Origin: Algoriphagus sp.
GTDB lineage: Bacteria; Bacteroidota; Bacteroidia; Cytophagales; Cyclobacteriaceae
Length of the DNA: 64,000 nt
Reading direction: 5' to 3'
Assembly (NCBI GenBank): GCA_029945945.1
Contig: JAQSDM010000011.1
Location: 496,001-560,000 of the forward strand
Of this stretch, positions 8,317 to 17,366 are shown one piece after another (within the stretch, counting starts at the first letter, position 1; each line of letters begins with the position of its first letter). The position numbers and the translations under genes were made by a program. The notes under the pieces were generated by a model. The model made no database searches. It was given only the letters and a program-made list of their open reading frames with translations, and had not been told where the DNA came from.

Positions 8317-9129
8317 TTAACCAGCAGGAGTTTTTGATGTGATTTCTTGATTTTGATTGCCTGATTTTCTGAAAAGTCCATCACGATCACTGTCAAAATG
8401 GTATAGCTTAGCTACTGTAATCTTTTTCGCGAGCGCACTGCATGCCAAAGCCGCCAATAAGGCCCCTGTAATCGGTCCAGCCCAATAAATCCACCAGTCA
8501 TTCCAAACACCGGAAATTACTGCAGGACCGAAGCTTCTTGCAGGATTCGTACTGGTTCCCGATATCACTGCCTCGATTGGCACCATGATGGCATACAGAA
8601 ATGGAAAAATCAGCGGGGTAAATGGCCGGATCTTATGAAATCCGACGAATATCACCAGCAAAGAAACCATCGTAAACGTGGTAATCACCTCTCCCCAAAA
8701 AGCCTCAGAAACCGAATAGCCTGCACCGGGATAAGTAGCTCCAAAATCAATACTCTGACCCCAGACACCCCACAGCAAAAGCGGAAGACAGCCGATAATA
8801 GCGCCGATCAACTGGGCTATTGAATAGGCAATTGCGACTCTCTTGGTGATTTTTCCGAAAAGGAAGAACACCATCGTCACGGCAGGATTGATATGCGCCC
8901 CGCTCTCTCGTCCAATTGGAGAAAGGGCAATCAGTGCTCCAGTCCCTCCAAAAAGAAAACCTGAGATTACTCTCCGAACATTCAAATTTGGGATGAGCTG
9001 CTCCATGGGAGTACCGGCTCCGAAAAGGAAAATAACGATGGACAGACCTATCGTCAACAATAAGGCAGTACCGGCCATTTCGGATAAATATGCCCTCCAG
9101 TGCAGGAGAAAATGTTCTTTTCTTTTCAC
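8317..9129 (-). CDS. Aquaporin / MIP-family channel
   Basis: 270 residues with six predicted membrane helices. Both family NPA boxes are present: SGAHINPAVTMV (NPA at 81-83) and GTSTNPARSFGPAV (NPA at 195-197), the second followed by the usual Arg of the selectivity filter. Family membership is secure. Water versus glycerol or another small solute is not settled; NPARSFGP is more usual in water channels than in glycerol facilitators. Its place between a glucose dehydrogenase and CoA-disulfide reductase, in the same operon as two glycosidases, suggests osmotic or compatible-solute work. The N-terminus carries a short basic tail before the first helix. Confidence 0.92.
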   Translation of the reverse strand: MKRKEHFLLHWRAYLSEMAGTALLLTIGLSIVIFLFGAGTPMEQLIPNLNVRRVISGFLFGGTGALIALSPIGRESGAHINPAVTMVFFLFGKITKRVAIAYSIAQLIGAIIGCLPLLLWGVWGQSIDFGATYPGAGYSVSEAFWGEVITTFTMVSLLVIFVGFHKIRPFTPLIFPFLYAIMVPIEAVISGTSTNPARSFGPAVISGVWNDWWIYWAGPITGALLAALACSALAKKITVAKLYHFDSDRDGLFRKSGNQNQEITSKTPAG

Positions 9130-9174
9130 CTCATTTCAAGGTTTAAGTTTCTTTTGAAAACTATAATCGGCCAA

Positions 9175-10224
9175 TCAGATATCTGAAAATTGAATGACAA
9201 CTTTGATATCTTCCGGGGTTCTACGAAGTGCTGACATGAAATTCTCCGGCTTTTCGATTCGGGTGATCAGCTTGGACAACCAGGCACGGTCGGCTTTTGC
9301 AAGCCACTGACCTGCTTTATACCAGTGACGCTTATTGGCATTGACACTTCCGAAAATCACAATATTGCTCAAAACTGTAGCAGATGCCATATCCGCCAAA
9401 GCTGCAGACCGATTAGCTCCTCCGTGGCCAATTCCGGCCAAAGCCAAAATCCCATTCGCTCCGATTTGCTCTATGCAATCCCCAATGACCGCACCTACTC
9501 CGGTACACTCCAGTATTGTATCTGGACGGAATCCAATGTCTTTGACACTACCAGAGTGGTAGGTGGCTCCTAATTCTCTAACTAACTCGGGTTTGATCCC
9601 GATTTCTGCCCGATCCAATACGTGAACTTCCAGTCCAAACATCTTGGCAAAGAGAGCACCTAGCAAACCGATGGGTCCAGCGCCGGTGACCAAGATTGTT
9701 TTTGGTTCCCAATAAGACCGTCTGCCTATAAAGATGATCTGCTCCAGGGCTTTAGCCACTACTGTGGAAGGCTCCAGCAAGACACCCAAAATCCCCAAAC
9801 TTGGATTTACTTTGATGGCAAACTCGGGTTCGATTCTCCAGCGCTCGGACATGAATCCGTGGATTTCCTTGATTCCTCGCTCAGTATAGAGTCCATTACT
9901 GCACATATCCCATTCGCCTACGGCACAGTTGGGACATGGTACAGGATCAGGACGACGAACAATTCCCACTACCAAATCCCCCTTTTTGAATCCTCCCGTT
10001 GGTCCGGGATCAATCACTCTGCCTAAAGATTCATGACCGAGAATCAGGAACCTTTCCCCTGATGGAGCCCAACCGTATTTCCCTTCGGAGATTTCCACAT
10101 CGGTACCGCATACACCCACGGCCACGGCTTCGACCAGAATTGATCCTTGATGAATATCAGGCTCCGGAACATCCATGAATGTTGCAGTTCCAGGCTTTTT
10201 TGGTTCTACGGTGATTGCTTTCAT
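9175..10224 (-). CDS. Zinc-dependent glucose 1-dehydrogenase-like enzyme
   Basis: 349 residues, medium-chain dehydrogenase family. The catalytic-zinc residues appear as GVCGTD (Cys39) and ILGHES (His64, Glu65); NAD(P) binding is at VTGAGPIGLLGALFAKMFG. Overall it follows the pattern of the Sulfolobus-type glucose 1-dehydrogenase, including GFMSERW and the region after it. The structural-zinc loop has only three cysteines (CPNCAVGEWDMC) where the archaeal enzyme has four, so that site may be altered or absent. It probably oxidises glucose to gluconolactone in the cytoplasm. The two glycosidase genes upstream could supply the glucose. The ATG at 10224 is the natural start. Confidence 0.8.
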   Translation of the reverse strand: MKAITVEPKKPGTATFMDVPEPDIHQGSILVEAVAVGVCGTDVEISEGKYGWAPSGERFLILGHESLGRVIDPGPTGGFKKGDLVVGIVRRPDPVPCPNCAVGEWDMCSNGLYTERGIKEIHGFMSERWRIEPEFAIKVNPSLGILGVLLEPSTVVAKALEQIIFIGRRSYWEPKTILVTGAGPIGLLGALFAKMFGLEVHVLDRAEIGIKPELVRELGATYHSGSVKDIGFRPDTILECTGVGAVIGDCIEQIGANGILALAGIGHGGANRSAALADMASATVLSNIVIFGSVNANKRHWYKAGQWLAKADRAWLSKLITRIEKPENFMSALRRTPEDIKVVIQFSDI

Positions 10225-10392
10225 TTATTTAGGTGACTTTTTTACAGAATACTTTTTTGATTTTTGAAAGGAAGAGGGAATAGCTTTACTCGTCGGTTGA
10301 AATAAAAAAAGGTTGAAAAGCTTTTAAATCGGAGGACTTAATGCTGCCAACCTATTCAATCAGGAGACTTGAAACACAAAAACTGATTAGGC

Positions 10393-11889
10393 TTATTTTG
10401 CTTTTCCCTTGATTTTTTTCACTTCGAAAGCATGATACTGCCAGGGCTCTAAATCCAGATAAAGCCCTGCCAACCGAAGGTCATTGCCATCACGATCGTA
10501 GCATGCCTCGCTCAAAGTATCCTGAAGTCTCCATTGTCCTCCGGTGTGATTGGTAAATGGCAGGCGCAAATAGCATTGGGATTTGTAAGGCCTGAAGTTT
10601 ACCACCACGACCATTCGGTCATCTCCTGATCCTTGCCATGCAAAGACTACGAAGGAATCCCAAGTTCCATTACCTTCCCAAGCGGGGGCGCATTCTAGCA
10701 GGCTCCACTTACCATCCCGCACGACATTCTTTTTCAAGACGCTGAGTAAGGACAAATAAAAAGATTGAATTTCTTCATTGATTGGTTCATAAGGACCGCG
10801 GATCAAATGCGGGGAAATTCTTTTGGTTTTTCCTTCCAATTGTCCCTGGTGGAAGAATCGTAAACCCGGGGACAAAAAGGTGATGACGGCTGCAGCTTTA
10901 TGATTGTCCACTTCAAAAAAAGATGAAGCAGCTCTTGGCTCATCGTGATTTTCAAGGAATCGGGCAAGCTTATTTTGGTAGGCAAGTTCTGCATTCAAGT
11001 GCCCCCGGATATCTTTGACACAGCCATCAAGCAAACGATCATACAGGCGCTTGTCATAAGTGTAATTAAATCCTTGTTGCTGAAGTGTCCATTCCAAATT
11101 CCAGTAAACCTCTGCCATGAAGCAAAAATCAGGAAAATTCAGACGGACAGCAGAAGTTGCTTCCGGCCAGAAGGATTGGGCTCTTCGGCCCCAGGTCCTT
11201 TCAAAAACCTCCGGCAAAACCAGCATCGCCATATCACACCGTACTCCATCGCATAGCCCGGAGATACGGACGAGTTCATTGGTCATGGCCTCCACAGTAG
11301 CTGGGTTGCTATAATCCAACTGGACTGTATCCGGCCATCCGTCAAAGAATGGGTCACGACCATAAGCCAGAATCAATTCTTTCTTACCGTTTTTTACCCG
11401 GGTATAATTCTTCGGATGCTGCTCAATGTCAGTTTCTGTACCTGCAACAAAAAAATCAGGATGCTTAGTCACCCAATGATGATCAGGTCCCATGTGATTG
11501 GGGACAAAATCCAACATGAGTTTAAGGCCGTGTTTTGTTAATCTTTTGCGAAGCCTTTTTAAAGCCGAATCTCCACCGAGGTTTGAATGAACATGATAAC
11601 CGGCAATGGCAAATCCCGAACCGCCAATATCCTCCTCTTTCAAGTCAGGCAGCGTTTTTTCAAATTCGCGACGCCATTCTGCATTTTCAAGAGAAACCTT
11701 TTGGCCTTTTTCTCCCGTTTGCCAAACGCTCAGAAACCAAACCCAGTCAAAGCCCAAACCGGCGATGCGAATCAGTTCGCTCTCCGGGATGTCATCAAGT
11801 GTGGCAGGTCTTCCGAGCTTCTCTGCCAAGTCGGTAAGCCAAACTCGGGTATTGATTTGATATAAGGATGGATATTTAGGATGTACCAT
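10393..11889 (-). CDS. GH13 alpha-amylase-family glycosidase
   Basis: 498 residues without a signal peptide, so intracellular. The (beta/alpha)8 motifs of GH13 are all visible: LDFVPNHMG (about 126-134), GVRCDMAM with nucleophile Asp219, FMAEVYW with acid/base Glu260, and FLENHDEPR with Asp316. A beta-sandwich domain C follows to the end (WQYHAFEV). Substrate could be trehalose, sucrose or a short glucan. It lies 51 bases after the GH63-type gene and 168 bases before the glucose dehydrogenase gene on the same strand. The family is certain; the exact reaction is not. Confidence 0.9.
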   Translation of the reverse strand: MVHPKYPSLYQINTRVWLTDLAEKLGRPATLDDIPESELIRIAGLGFDWVWFLSVWQTGEKGQKVSLENAEWRREFEKTLPDLKEEDIGGSGFAIAGYHVHSNLGGDSALKRLRKRLTKHGLKLMLDFVPNHMGPDHHWVTKHPDFFVAGTETDIEQHPKNYTRVKNGKKELILAYGRDPFFDGWPDTVQLDYSNPATVEAMTNELVRISGLCDGVRCDMAMLVLPEVFERTWGRRAQSFWPEATSAVRLNFPDFCFMAEVYWNLEWTLQQQGFNYTYDKRLYDRLLDGCVKDIRGHLNAELAYQNKLARFLENHDEPRAASSFFEVDNHKAAAVITFLSPGLRFFHQGQLEGKTKRISPHLIRGPYEPINEEIQSFYLSLLSVLKKNVVRDGKWSLLECAPAWEGNGTWDSFVVFAWQGSGDDRMVVVVNFRPYKSQCYLRLPFTNHTGGQWRLQDTLSEACYDRDGNDLRLAGLYLDLEPWQYHAFEVKKIKGKAK

Positions 11890-11940
11890 TTTCGTCGTTG
11901 CGGTTTTCTCCCGCTTTTATGTTAAAAAACTTTCCACTTA

Positions 11941-14691
11941 TTAGGTAGAGACTAAACTCTTTTTCTTTGGAGCAACTTCACCGCCCTTAAAGAAACCTGT
12001 CTTAGTTCCTCCCTGAAGGAATTTCTCTTCATCCAGAAAACCATAGATCTGAATGGCCTTTGCCACTACTCCTGTCCAGCCAGTCTGATGACTTGCGCCA
12101 AGCCCGGCACCGTTGTCGCCATGGAAGTATTCGTAAAAGAGAAGGTAATCTTTCCAATTCGGATCTGTCTGAAATTTTTCCGAACCTCCAAAGACCGGAC
12201 GCCTTCCGTTTTCATCTCGGGTAAATATGCTGACCAGTCGATTGCTGATTTCTTTACTTACCTCAAAGAGGTTCATCATATTTCCTGATCCGGTTGGGCA
12301 TTCCACTTTGAAGTTGTCTCCGTAAAAGAGGTAGAATTGCTGAAGAGCCCTCACAAGCAACAGGTTAATAGGCATCCAAATCGGTCCTCGCCAATTTGAG
12401 TTGCCGCCAAACATGCCTGTATTGGATTCTGCAGGCAAATAATCCACCCGAAATTCTTGTCCATCGACATTCAATACGTAAGGATTTTTTTCGTGAAATT
12501 TTGAAATCGAGCGGATACCATGTGGACCCAGGAACTCGTTTTCATCCAGCATTTTGGAAAGGATCCTACGCAGTCTTTCAGGAGTTACAAGAGCAAGAAT
12601 CCCCCTTTCATTTACTCCAAAGTGGCCTTTTCCGGTGGGGTGGATAGATGCCATCAGTTCCGGAACCCTACGTTGCCGTTCTGCTATTTCCGCCATTACT
12701 GCCGGAACTCGATCTCGTTGTTCTTTTTCTATAATACTGGTTGCGCACAAAGGCAGTAATCCTACCAAGGAGCGGACTTTAAGCCTTTTGGCACTTCCAT
12801 CAGGTGATCTGAGCAGATCGTAATAAAAGCCGTCCTCCTCATCCCACATTCCATCCGGGCCTTTCTTGTTCATTGCGGCTGCTATGTATTGGAAGTGCTG
12901 CGTAAATTTGATGATCATCTCTTCGTAGGAGGAGTCGTGCAGAGCAAGTTCCGAAGCAAGCTCAAGCATGTTCTGACTGAAAAGAGCCATCCATGCTGTT
13001 CCGTCTGCTTGTTCCAGATTTCCACCTGTGGGCAATGGTGCACTTCTGTCAAATATTCCAATGTTATCCAAACCTAGAAATCCTCCCTCAAACACGTTTT
13101 TGCCAAAACGGTCTTTTCGATTTACCCACCAGGTAAAGTTGATCAGCAATTTATTAAAGGTTGATTTCAAGAAACTAACATCTGCCTTACCACTTATAGC
13201 CTTATCTGTTCGGTGAAGGAACAAACTTGCCCAAGCGTGAACGGGAGGATTTACATCACTGAAATTCCATTCATAAGCCGGCATCTGACCGTTAGGGTGC
13301 AGGTATAATCCCCGGAGCATAAGCTCCATCTGGACTTTTGCAAAATCAGGATCCACGATAGAAAGTGGGAGTGTATGGAAAGCCAGATCCCAAGCTGCAT
13401 ACCAAGGATATTCCCATTTATCCGGCATGGAAATGATATCCATATTCAACATATGATACCATTCGGAATTTCTGGAGTTAAGGTATCCGGTATGAAGGGG
13501 ATTAGAGTGGTGTTCATCCAACCAGTTGTCGCCATCAAAAAAGAAGAATTGCTTGCTCCAGAGCATTCCGGCAAGAGCTTGGCGCATTACATTCGCTTCA
13601 TCAGCATTTATTGAGGGAGGAGTGATTGATTTGTAAAACTCTTCGGTTTCGCGAAGCCTGTCCTCAAATACTGAATCAAATCTTTTCCCGAAGTCCGAGC
13701 CATTATTTTTTGCAATTTTTTTGGAAAGGCGTAACCGAACAATTGAAGTTTGACCTGCGCCTATTGTGTTTGAATAATGTGCGGATGCTTTTGTTCCCTC
13801 TTTTTCAGGATTCACAGCTTCCTTTATTCCAAGTACCACAAAATCATTTATCCCGTCTTTTACATGTGAACTTTCATTGGCAGTACCCGGGAAAAGTCGA
13901 TGATGGTTTGTTTCATTTTCAGTAAAAAGCAAAGGCACATCGCCCTCACAGGATAAAATGTATTCTCCTAAAAGCGAATGATTTGCAGTGAGAGTGCTGA
14001 TTCCTTTCGCCCCTTTGATTTGTTTTAGTTTTGGCTTTGAATCAGCCCTATTGGATGAAGCTATCCATTCTGACCAGTCATTTCGAAACCAAAGTGTGGG
14101 CAATAAATGCAAGTCAGCAGCTTCGGGACCACGATTGATGGCAGTGATTTTAATCAGTATGTCTTCAGGTCCCTCTTTGGCATACTCAATGAAGACATCA
14201 AAATACCGGTCTTCATCAAATACCCCGGTATCAAGCAGCTCATACTCCATCTGTTCTCGTGTCCTTTGACCATTTATCTTTACCAGGTCATCATAGGGAA
14301 AAGCCGCCTGAGGATACTTATATAGGTACTTCATATAAGAATGGGTCGGCGTATTGTCGAGGTAGAAATAGTATTCCTTCACATCCTCGCCATGATTTCC
14401 CTGGCTATTCGTCAAGCCAAACATTCGCTCTTTGAGAATGGGATCTTTTCCATTCCAAAGTGCCAATGAAAAACATAGACCTTGTTTATCATCAGATATG
14501 CCGGCTATTCCATCCTCACCCCATCGGTATGCACGGGAACGGGAGTGATCATGTGTAAAAAAATTCCATGCATCTCCATTCTCGCTATAATCTTCACGCA
14601 CAGTGCCCCACTGACGTTCACTTAGATAAGGCCCCCATTTTTTCCAGGGAAGCTTTTTCTCTCGGGCTTCTTGCAATCTTGCCTTTTCCAT
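11941..14691 (-). CDS. GH63 / MGH1-like glucosidase
   Basis: 916 residues, no signal peptide. The N-terminal part (about 1-350) is a beta-sandwich domain typical of bacterial GH63 proteins, and the rest is an (alpha/alpha)6 barrel with the family segments DGTAWMALFSQNML, NWRGPIWMPINLLL and HQTGWTGVVAKA. Relatives hydrolyse alpha-glucosides, including mannosylglycerate and glucosylglycerate; I cannot choose among these. It is the first gene of the operon and is followed after 51 bases by the GH13 gene. The promoter should lie in the divergent spacer 14692-15052, where a TGAC-N4-GTCA palindrome sits 94 bases before the start codon. Confidence 0.85.
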   Translation of the reverse strand: MEKARLQEAREKKLPWKKWGPYLSERQWGTVREDYSENGDAWNFFTHDHSRSRAYRWGEDGIAGISDDKQGLCFSLALWNGKDPILKERMFGLTNSQGNHGEDVKEYYFYLDNTPTHSYMKYLYKYPQAAFPYDDLVKINGQRTREQMEYELLDTGVFDEDRYFDVFIEYAKEGPEDILIKITAINRGPEAADLHLLPTLWFRNDWSEWIASSNRADSKPKLKQIKGAKGISTLTANHSLLGEYILSCEGDVPLLFTENETNHHRLFPGTANESSHVKDGINDFVVLGIKEAVNPEKEGTKASAHYSNTIGAGQTSIVRLRLSKKIAKNNGSDFGKRFDSVFEDRLRETEEFYKSITPPSINADEANVMRQALAGMLWSKQFFFFDGDNWLDEHHSNPLHTGYLNSRNSEWYHMLNMDIISMPDKWEYPWYAAWDLAFHTLPLSIVDPDFAKVQMELMLRGLYLHPNGQMPAYEWNFSDVNPPVHAWASLFLHRTDKAISGKADVSFLKSTFNKLLINFTWWVNRKDRFGKNVFEGGFLGLDNIGIFDRSAPLPTGGNLEQADGTAWMALFSQNMLELASELALHDSSYEEMIIKFTQHFQYIAAAMNKKGPDGMWDEEDGFYYDLLRSPDGSAKRLKVRSLVGLLPLCATSIIEKEQRDRVPAVMAEIAERQRRVPELMASIHPTGKGHFGVNERGILALVTPERLRRILSKMLDENEFLGPHGIRSISKFHEKNPYVLNVDGQEFRVDYLPAESNTGMFGGNSNWRGPIWMPINLLLVRALQQFYLFYGDNFKVECPTGSGNMMNLFEVSKEISNRLVSIFTRDENGRRPVFGGSEKFQTDPNWKDYLLFYEYFHGDNGAGLGASHQTGWTGVVAKAIQIYGFLDEEKFLQGGTKTGFFKGGEVAPKKKSLVST

Positions 14692-15052
14692 AATCGTGTC
14701 TTTTTTTCTCCTTTTCCGATTGGGTAAATCAGTACCTAGATTTACTGTGAAATTAAAGTTCAGAAGAAAAAAAAGACAAAAAAATGACTTTTGTCAGCAA
14801 TAAAAATAATCTGAAACATATATTTAATGGCTTTTTTTTACTTTTTTTAGACTATTATTTAGTAAAATAATTCTATTAATGCATAGCATGTGGAAAAATT
14901 GAGATTAGCGCATTCTCAACAGTTTTGGAATCCCTTCTCCAAAAAACAGGAGGTGTAGAAGCCATTTATAGAGTATCAATCATTGGCAATCTCAAGATTT
15001 TGAAAGGGTCCCCGTTAGCTTTTATTTTAAAAAAAAAATAGAAAATTAAGTT
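14692..15052. promoter_or_regulatory. Divergent control region with TGAC-N4-GTCA palindrome
   Basis: A 361-base AT-rich spacer between the minus-strand glucosidase operon and the plus-strand permease. It holds TGACTTTTGTCA at 14785-14796, the exact reverse complement of the site at 4423-4434. The following bases (GTCAGCAATAA ... ATCTGAA) resemble those at 16571-16604 before the tetR pseudogene. I infer a shared operator. No coding sequence is seen here. Confidence 0.4.
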
Positions 15053-16123
15053 ATGGATAATAAAATTTCAAACCCGTCAATCTACGATACCATAATCCGG
15101 CTCTTAATCCTCCTGTTGATAATTGTCTGGTGTCTGATGATCATGCTTCCTTTTGTCCATATTATGATGTGGAGTTTGATTCTGGGATTGGCAATCTTTC
15201 CGCTCCATAAGGCTCTGACTCAAAAACTTGGGGGAAAACCCAAACTGGCTTCATTCCTCATCATTTTTTCTATCCTGCTCATTGTTATCCTTCCTACTGT
15301 TTTTATGATTCTTTCATTGATTGATGAAATCAAAGAACTTAAAACGAGTTACAGCGATGGAACATTGACGATTCCTCCTCCAACAGAAAAAGTAAAAGAA
15401 TGGCCACTCATCGGAGAGAGCTTGTATAGCCTTTGGGAATCAGCTTCTGTCAACCTGAAGCAAGTGATCATTCAATATAAAGACCAGATTATTAATGTTG
15501 GGAGAAAAATAGCTTCGGGAATTTTAGGTGCATTAGGTGGTATAGTCCAGATTATTGCCTCACTCATTATCGCGGGGATATTATTGGTGGTTGGAGGAGT
15601 AGGGGATTCTATCCGTAAGTTTTTCAGAAAATTAGCCGGAGAAAGAGGAAATGAGTTTGCAGAAATTACCCTGAAAACAATCGGCAATGTTGTCAAAGGG
15701 GTAATTGGAGTGGCATTGATACTTGGCATTTTGCACGGAATATTGTTTACCCTGGCGGGCATTCCTTATGCAGGAATATGGACTTTGATGGTATTTGTTT
15801 TAGCCATCCTTCAAATACCCGCGGTCATTGTTACTCTCCCAATTATCATTTACATGTTTGCGGTAAAAGAACCCATGCCTGCTACTGTTTGGACTGTTTT
15901 ATTAGTGGTGGCCGGTTTGTCAGACAACTTCCTCAAACCCATTTTACTCGGCAAAGGGGCTCCTGTCCCCATGCTGATCATATTCATCGGTGTAGTGGGA
16001 GGATTCATATTTTCCGGCTTTATCGGGTTATTTACAGGAGCGATTGTGATGTCAATCGGCTATAAATTGTTTGTGGGATGGCTCAACACAAACAATGAGG
16101 ATCAAAAGGAGCTTCCGCATTAA
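15053..16123 (+). CDS. AI-2E family permease
   Basis: 356 residues with about eight membrane helices: two at the N-terminus (residues 12-65), then a soluble segment with PPTEKVKEWPLIG, then a C-terminal helix cluster. The conserved block near residue 290-320, LLVVAGLSDNFLKPILLGKG, followed by a Gly-rich FIGVVGGFIFSGFIGLFTG segment, is diagnostic of the YdiK/TqsA/PerM (AI-2E transporter, UPF0118) family. Members are proposed to export AI-2 or act as cation antiporters; the true substrate here is unknown. It is divergent from the glucosidase operon and stands alone; the next gene is 534 bases away. Confidence 0.9.
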   Translation: MDNKISNPSIYDTIIRLLILLLIIVWCLMIMLPFVHIMMWSLILGLAIFPLHKALTQKLGGKPKLASFLIIFSILLIVILPTVFMILSLIDEIKELKTSYSDGTLTIPPPTEKVKEWPLIGESLYSLWESASVNLKQVIIQYKDQIINVGRKIASGILGALGGIVQIIASLIIAGILLVVGGVGDSIRKFFRKLAGERGNEFAEITLKTIGNVVKGVIGVALILGILHGILFTLAGIPYAGIWTLMVFVLAILQIPAVIVTLPIIIYMFAVKEPMPATVWTVLLVVAGLSDNFLKPILLGKGAPVPMLIIFIGVVGGFIFSGFIGLFTGAIVMSIGYKLFVGWLNTNNEDQKELPH

Positions 16124-16657
16124 AGTAGTATGAATGAAGGGAAGGCCGATCCATTTCTTATTATCAGTTTGTACTTTCAGGAAAAAGCGAAAAAAAATTT
16201 GGGATTCTTTTTCAAACCTATTCCGGAAATTGCTCTATAAAAATGATCCACGGGTTTGCATTTCGCCTTATTGAAATTACCATAATCAATGGCGTTGGTT
16301 CTCATAATACCTTGTGAATAAAATGTCCTCCATATAAGTTCATTGTATCTTTCCCCTGCAAAAAAATATATGGGGCATAATCAAGCTTCCTTGAGCTAAT
16401 ATTATCCTGTGTTTCTTTTAAAATTTCTTTTCTTCGGCGTTTAAACATATGTACTATTCAACTGAAAATCCAAAAAGCCTACTTGGCAACATGAGGATTT
16501 TCTTTCATTATCTCACTTTTTTAATCTTTAGTTAAATTCACTCTATATTTCTCAAATTTTTAATGGCATTTGTCAGCATTAATTAATTACCTTTTTATCT
16601 GAACAGTCTATTAATTCTGTCAGAATCAAAGAAAATATTTATTCCGCCTCACTTTAT
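16124..16657. promoter_or_regulatory. Spacer with candidate operators before the tetR pseudogene
   Basis: No gene is seen in these 534 bases. At 16614-16626 ATTCTGTCAGAAT is a perfect 6-1-6 palindrome, 31 bases before the pseudogene ATG, a fitting place for a TetR autorepression site. At 16564-16578 TGGCATTTGTCAGCA differs at two bases from the 15-mer TGACTTTTGTCAGCA beginning at 14785. No clear terminator follows the permease gene. Confidence 0.35.
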
Positions 16658-17287
16658 ATGAGCAAGAATAATTCAATTAAAATCTGGATTGAAACTGGTT
16701 ACGCACAATTTGTAGCCGAAGGCTTGGAAGGAATGCAGGTTGAGCGATTGGCTAATCTGACCTCTCTAAACAAGTCAGGTCATTATCATTACTTCGGAGA
16801 TCGGGGTATTTTCCTTCAGCACTTGATGAAACACCATCTTACTCAGGCCGAACTAATTTCAAATGATTTGCGCTTGATCGAGGATTTTTATCCGGAGTTC
16901 ATCGAGGTCTTGCTGAAATTCTCCTTACCAATACTAGCTTATATGCAACTGGTGATAAACCGGCATGACAGACTCCTCAATGAAGTATATTTAAAGGTGA
17001 ATGGATTTGTTGATCTGCCAGTTTTACCTTCCTGAGCTGGTTTTATTGGAACCCTAAACAATTATGAATTTCCCCTTAAGTACTTTGAGCAAGTTCGTGA
17101 TATGTTTTATTCAATAATTACATCTAAGAACATGAACCATGACTTTTTGAGAAGTCTTATATATGGAGCTAGGTCCTTTTGGGGGAAGGTCTTAATCAAA
17201 ACTCAACTTAAGTTACCTCTTAAACGCTTTCGTCTAACTCACCTTTTTTCTTTTTTGTGCTATTTGAAATTGCTTAATACACTTTAA
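16658..17287 (+). pseudogene. TetR-family regulator broken by one nonsense codon
   Basis: The N-terminal 125 codons read as a TetR protein with helix-turn-helix core VERLANLTSLNKSGHYHYFGDR. The frame then meets TGA at 17033-17035 and continues open for another 83 codons to TAA at 17285-17287. Aligned with the intact paralogue at 5729-6292, the TGA replaces the Trp of LPIW (here LPS-stop). The sequence after it, including FEQVRDMFYSIIT and FLRSL, lines up with the paralogue's WEFMRDSFNSRIT and FIRNM. One TGG-to-TGA change explains everything. The read-through product would be about 209 residues. The DNA-binding domain is intact, so a truncated repressor might still be made. A sequencing error is the other possibility. 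Confidence 0.8.
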
Positions 17288-17366
17288 GAAGTAGTATGAT
17301 TAAAATCATATTTTCCCACTAATCCAATTTGCATTTTTACCTGCCATATTTCAACCAATCAATTCT

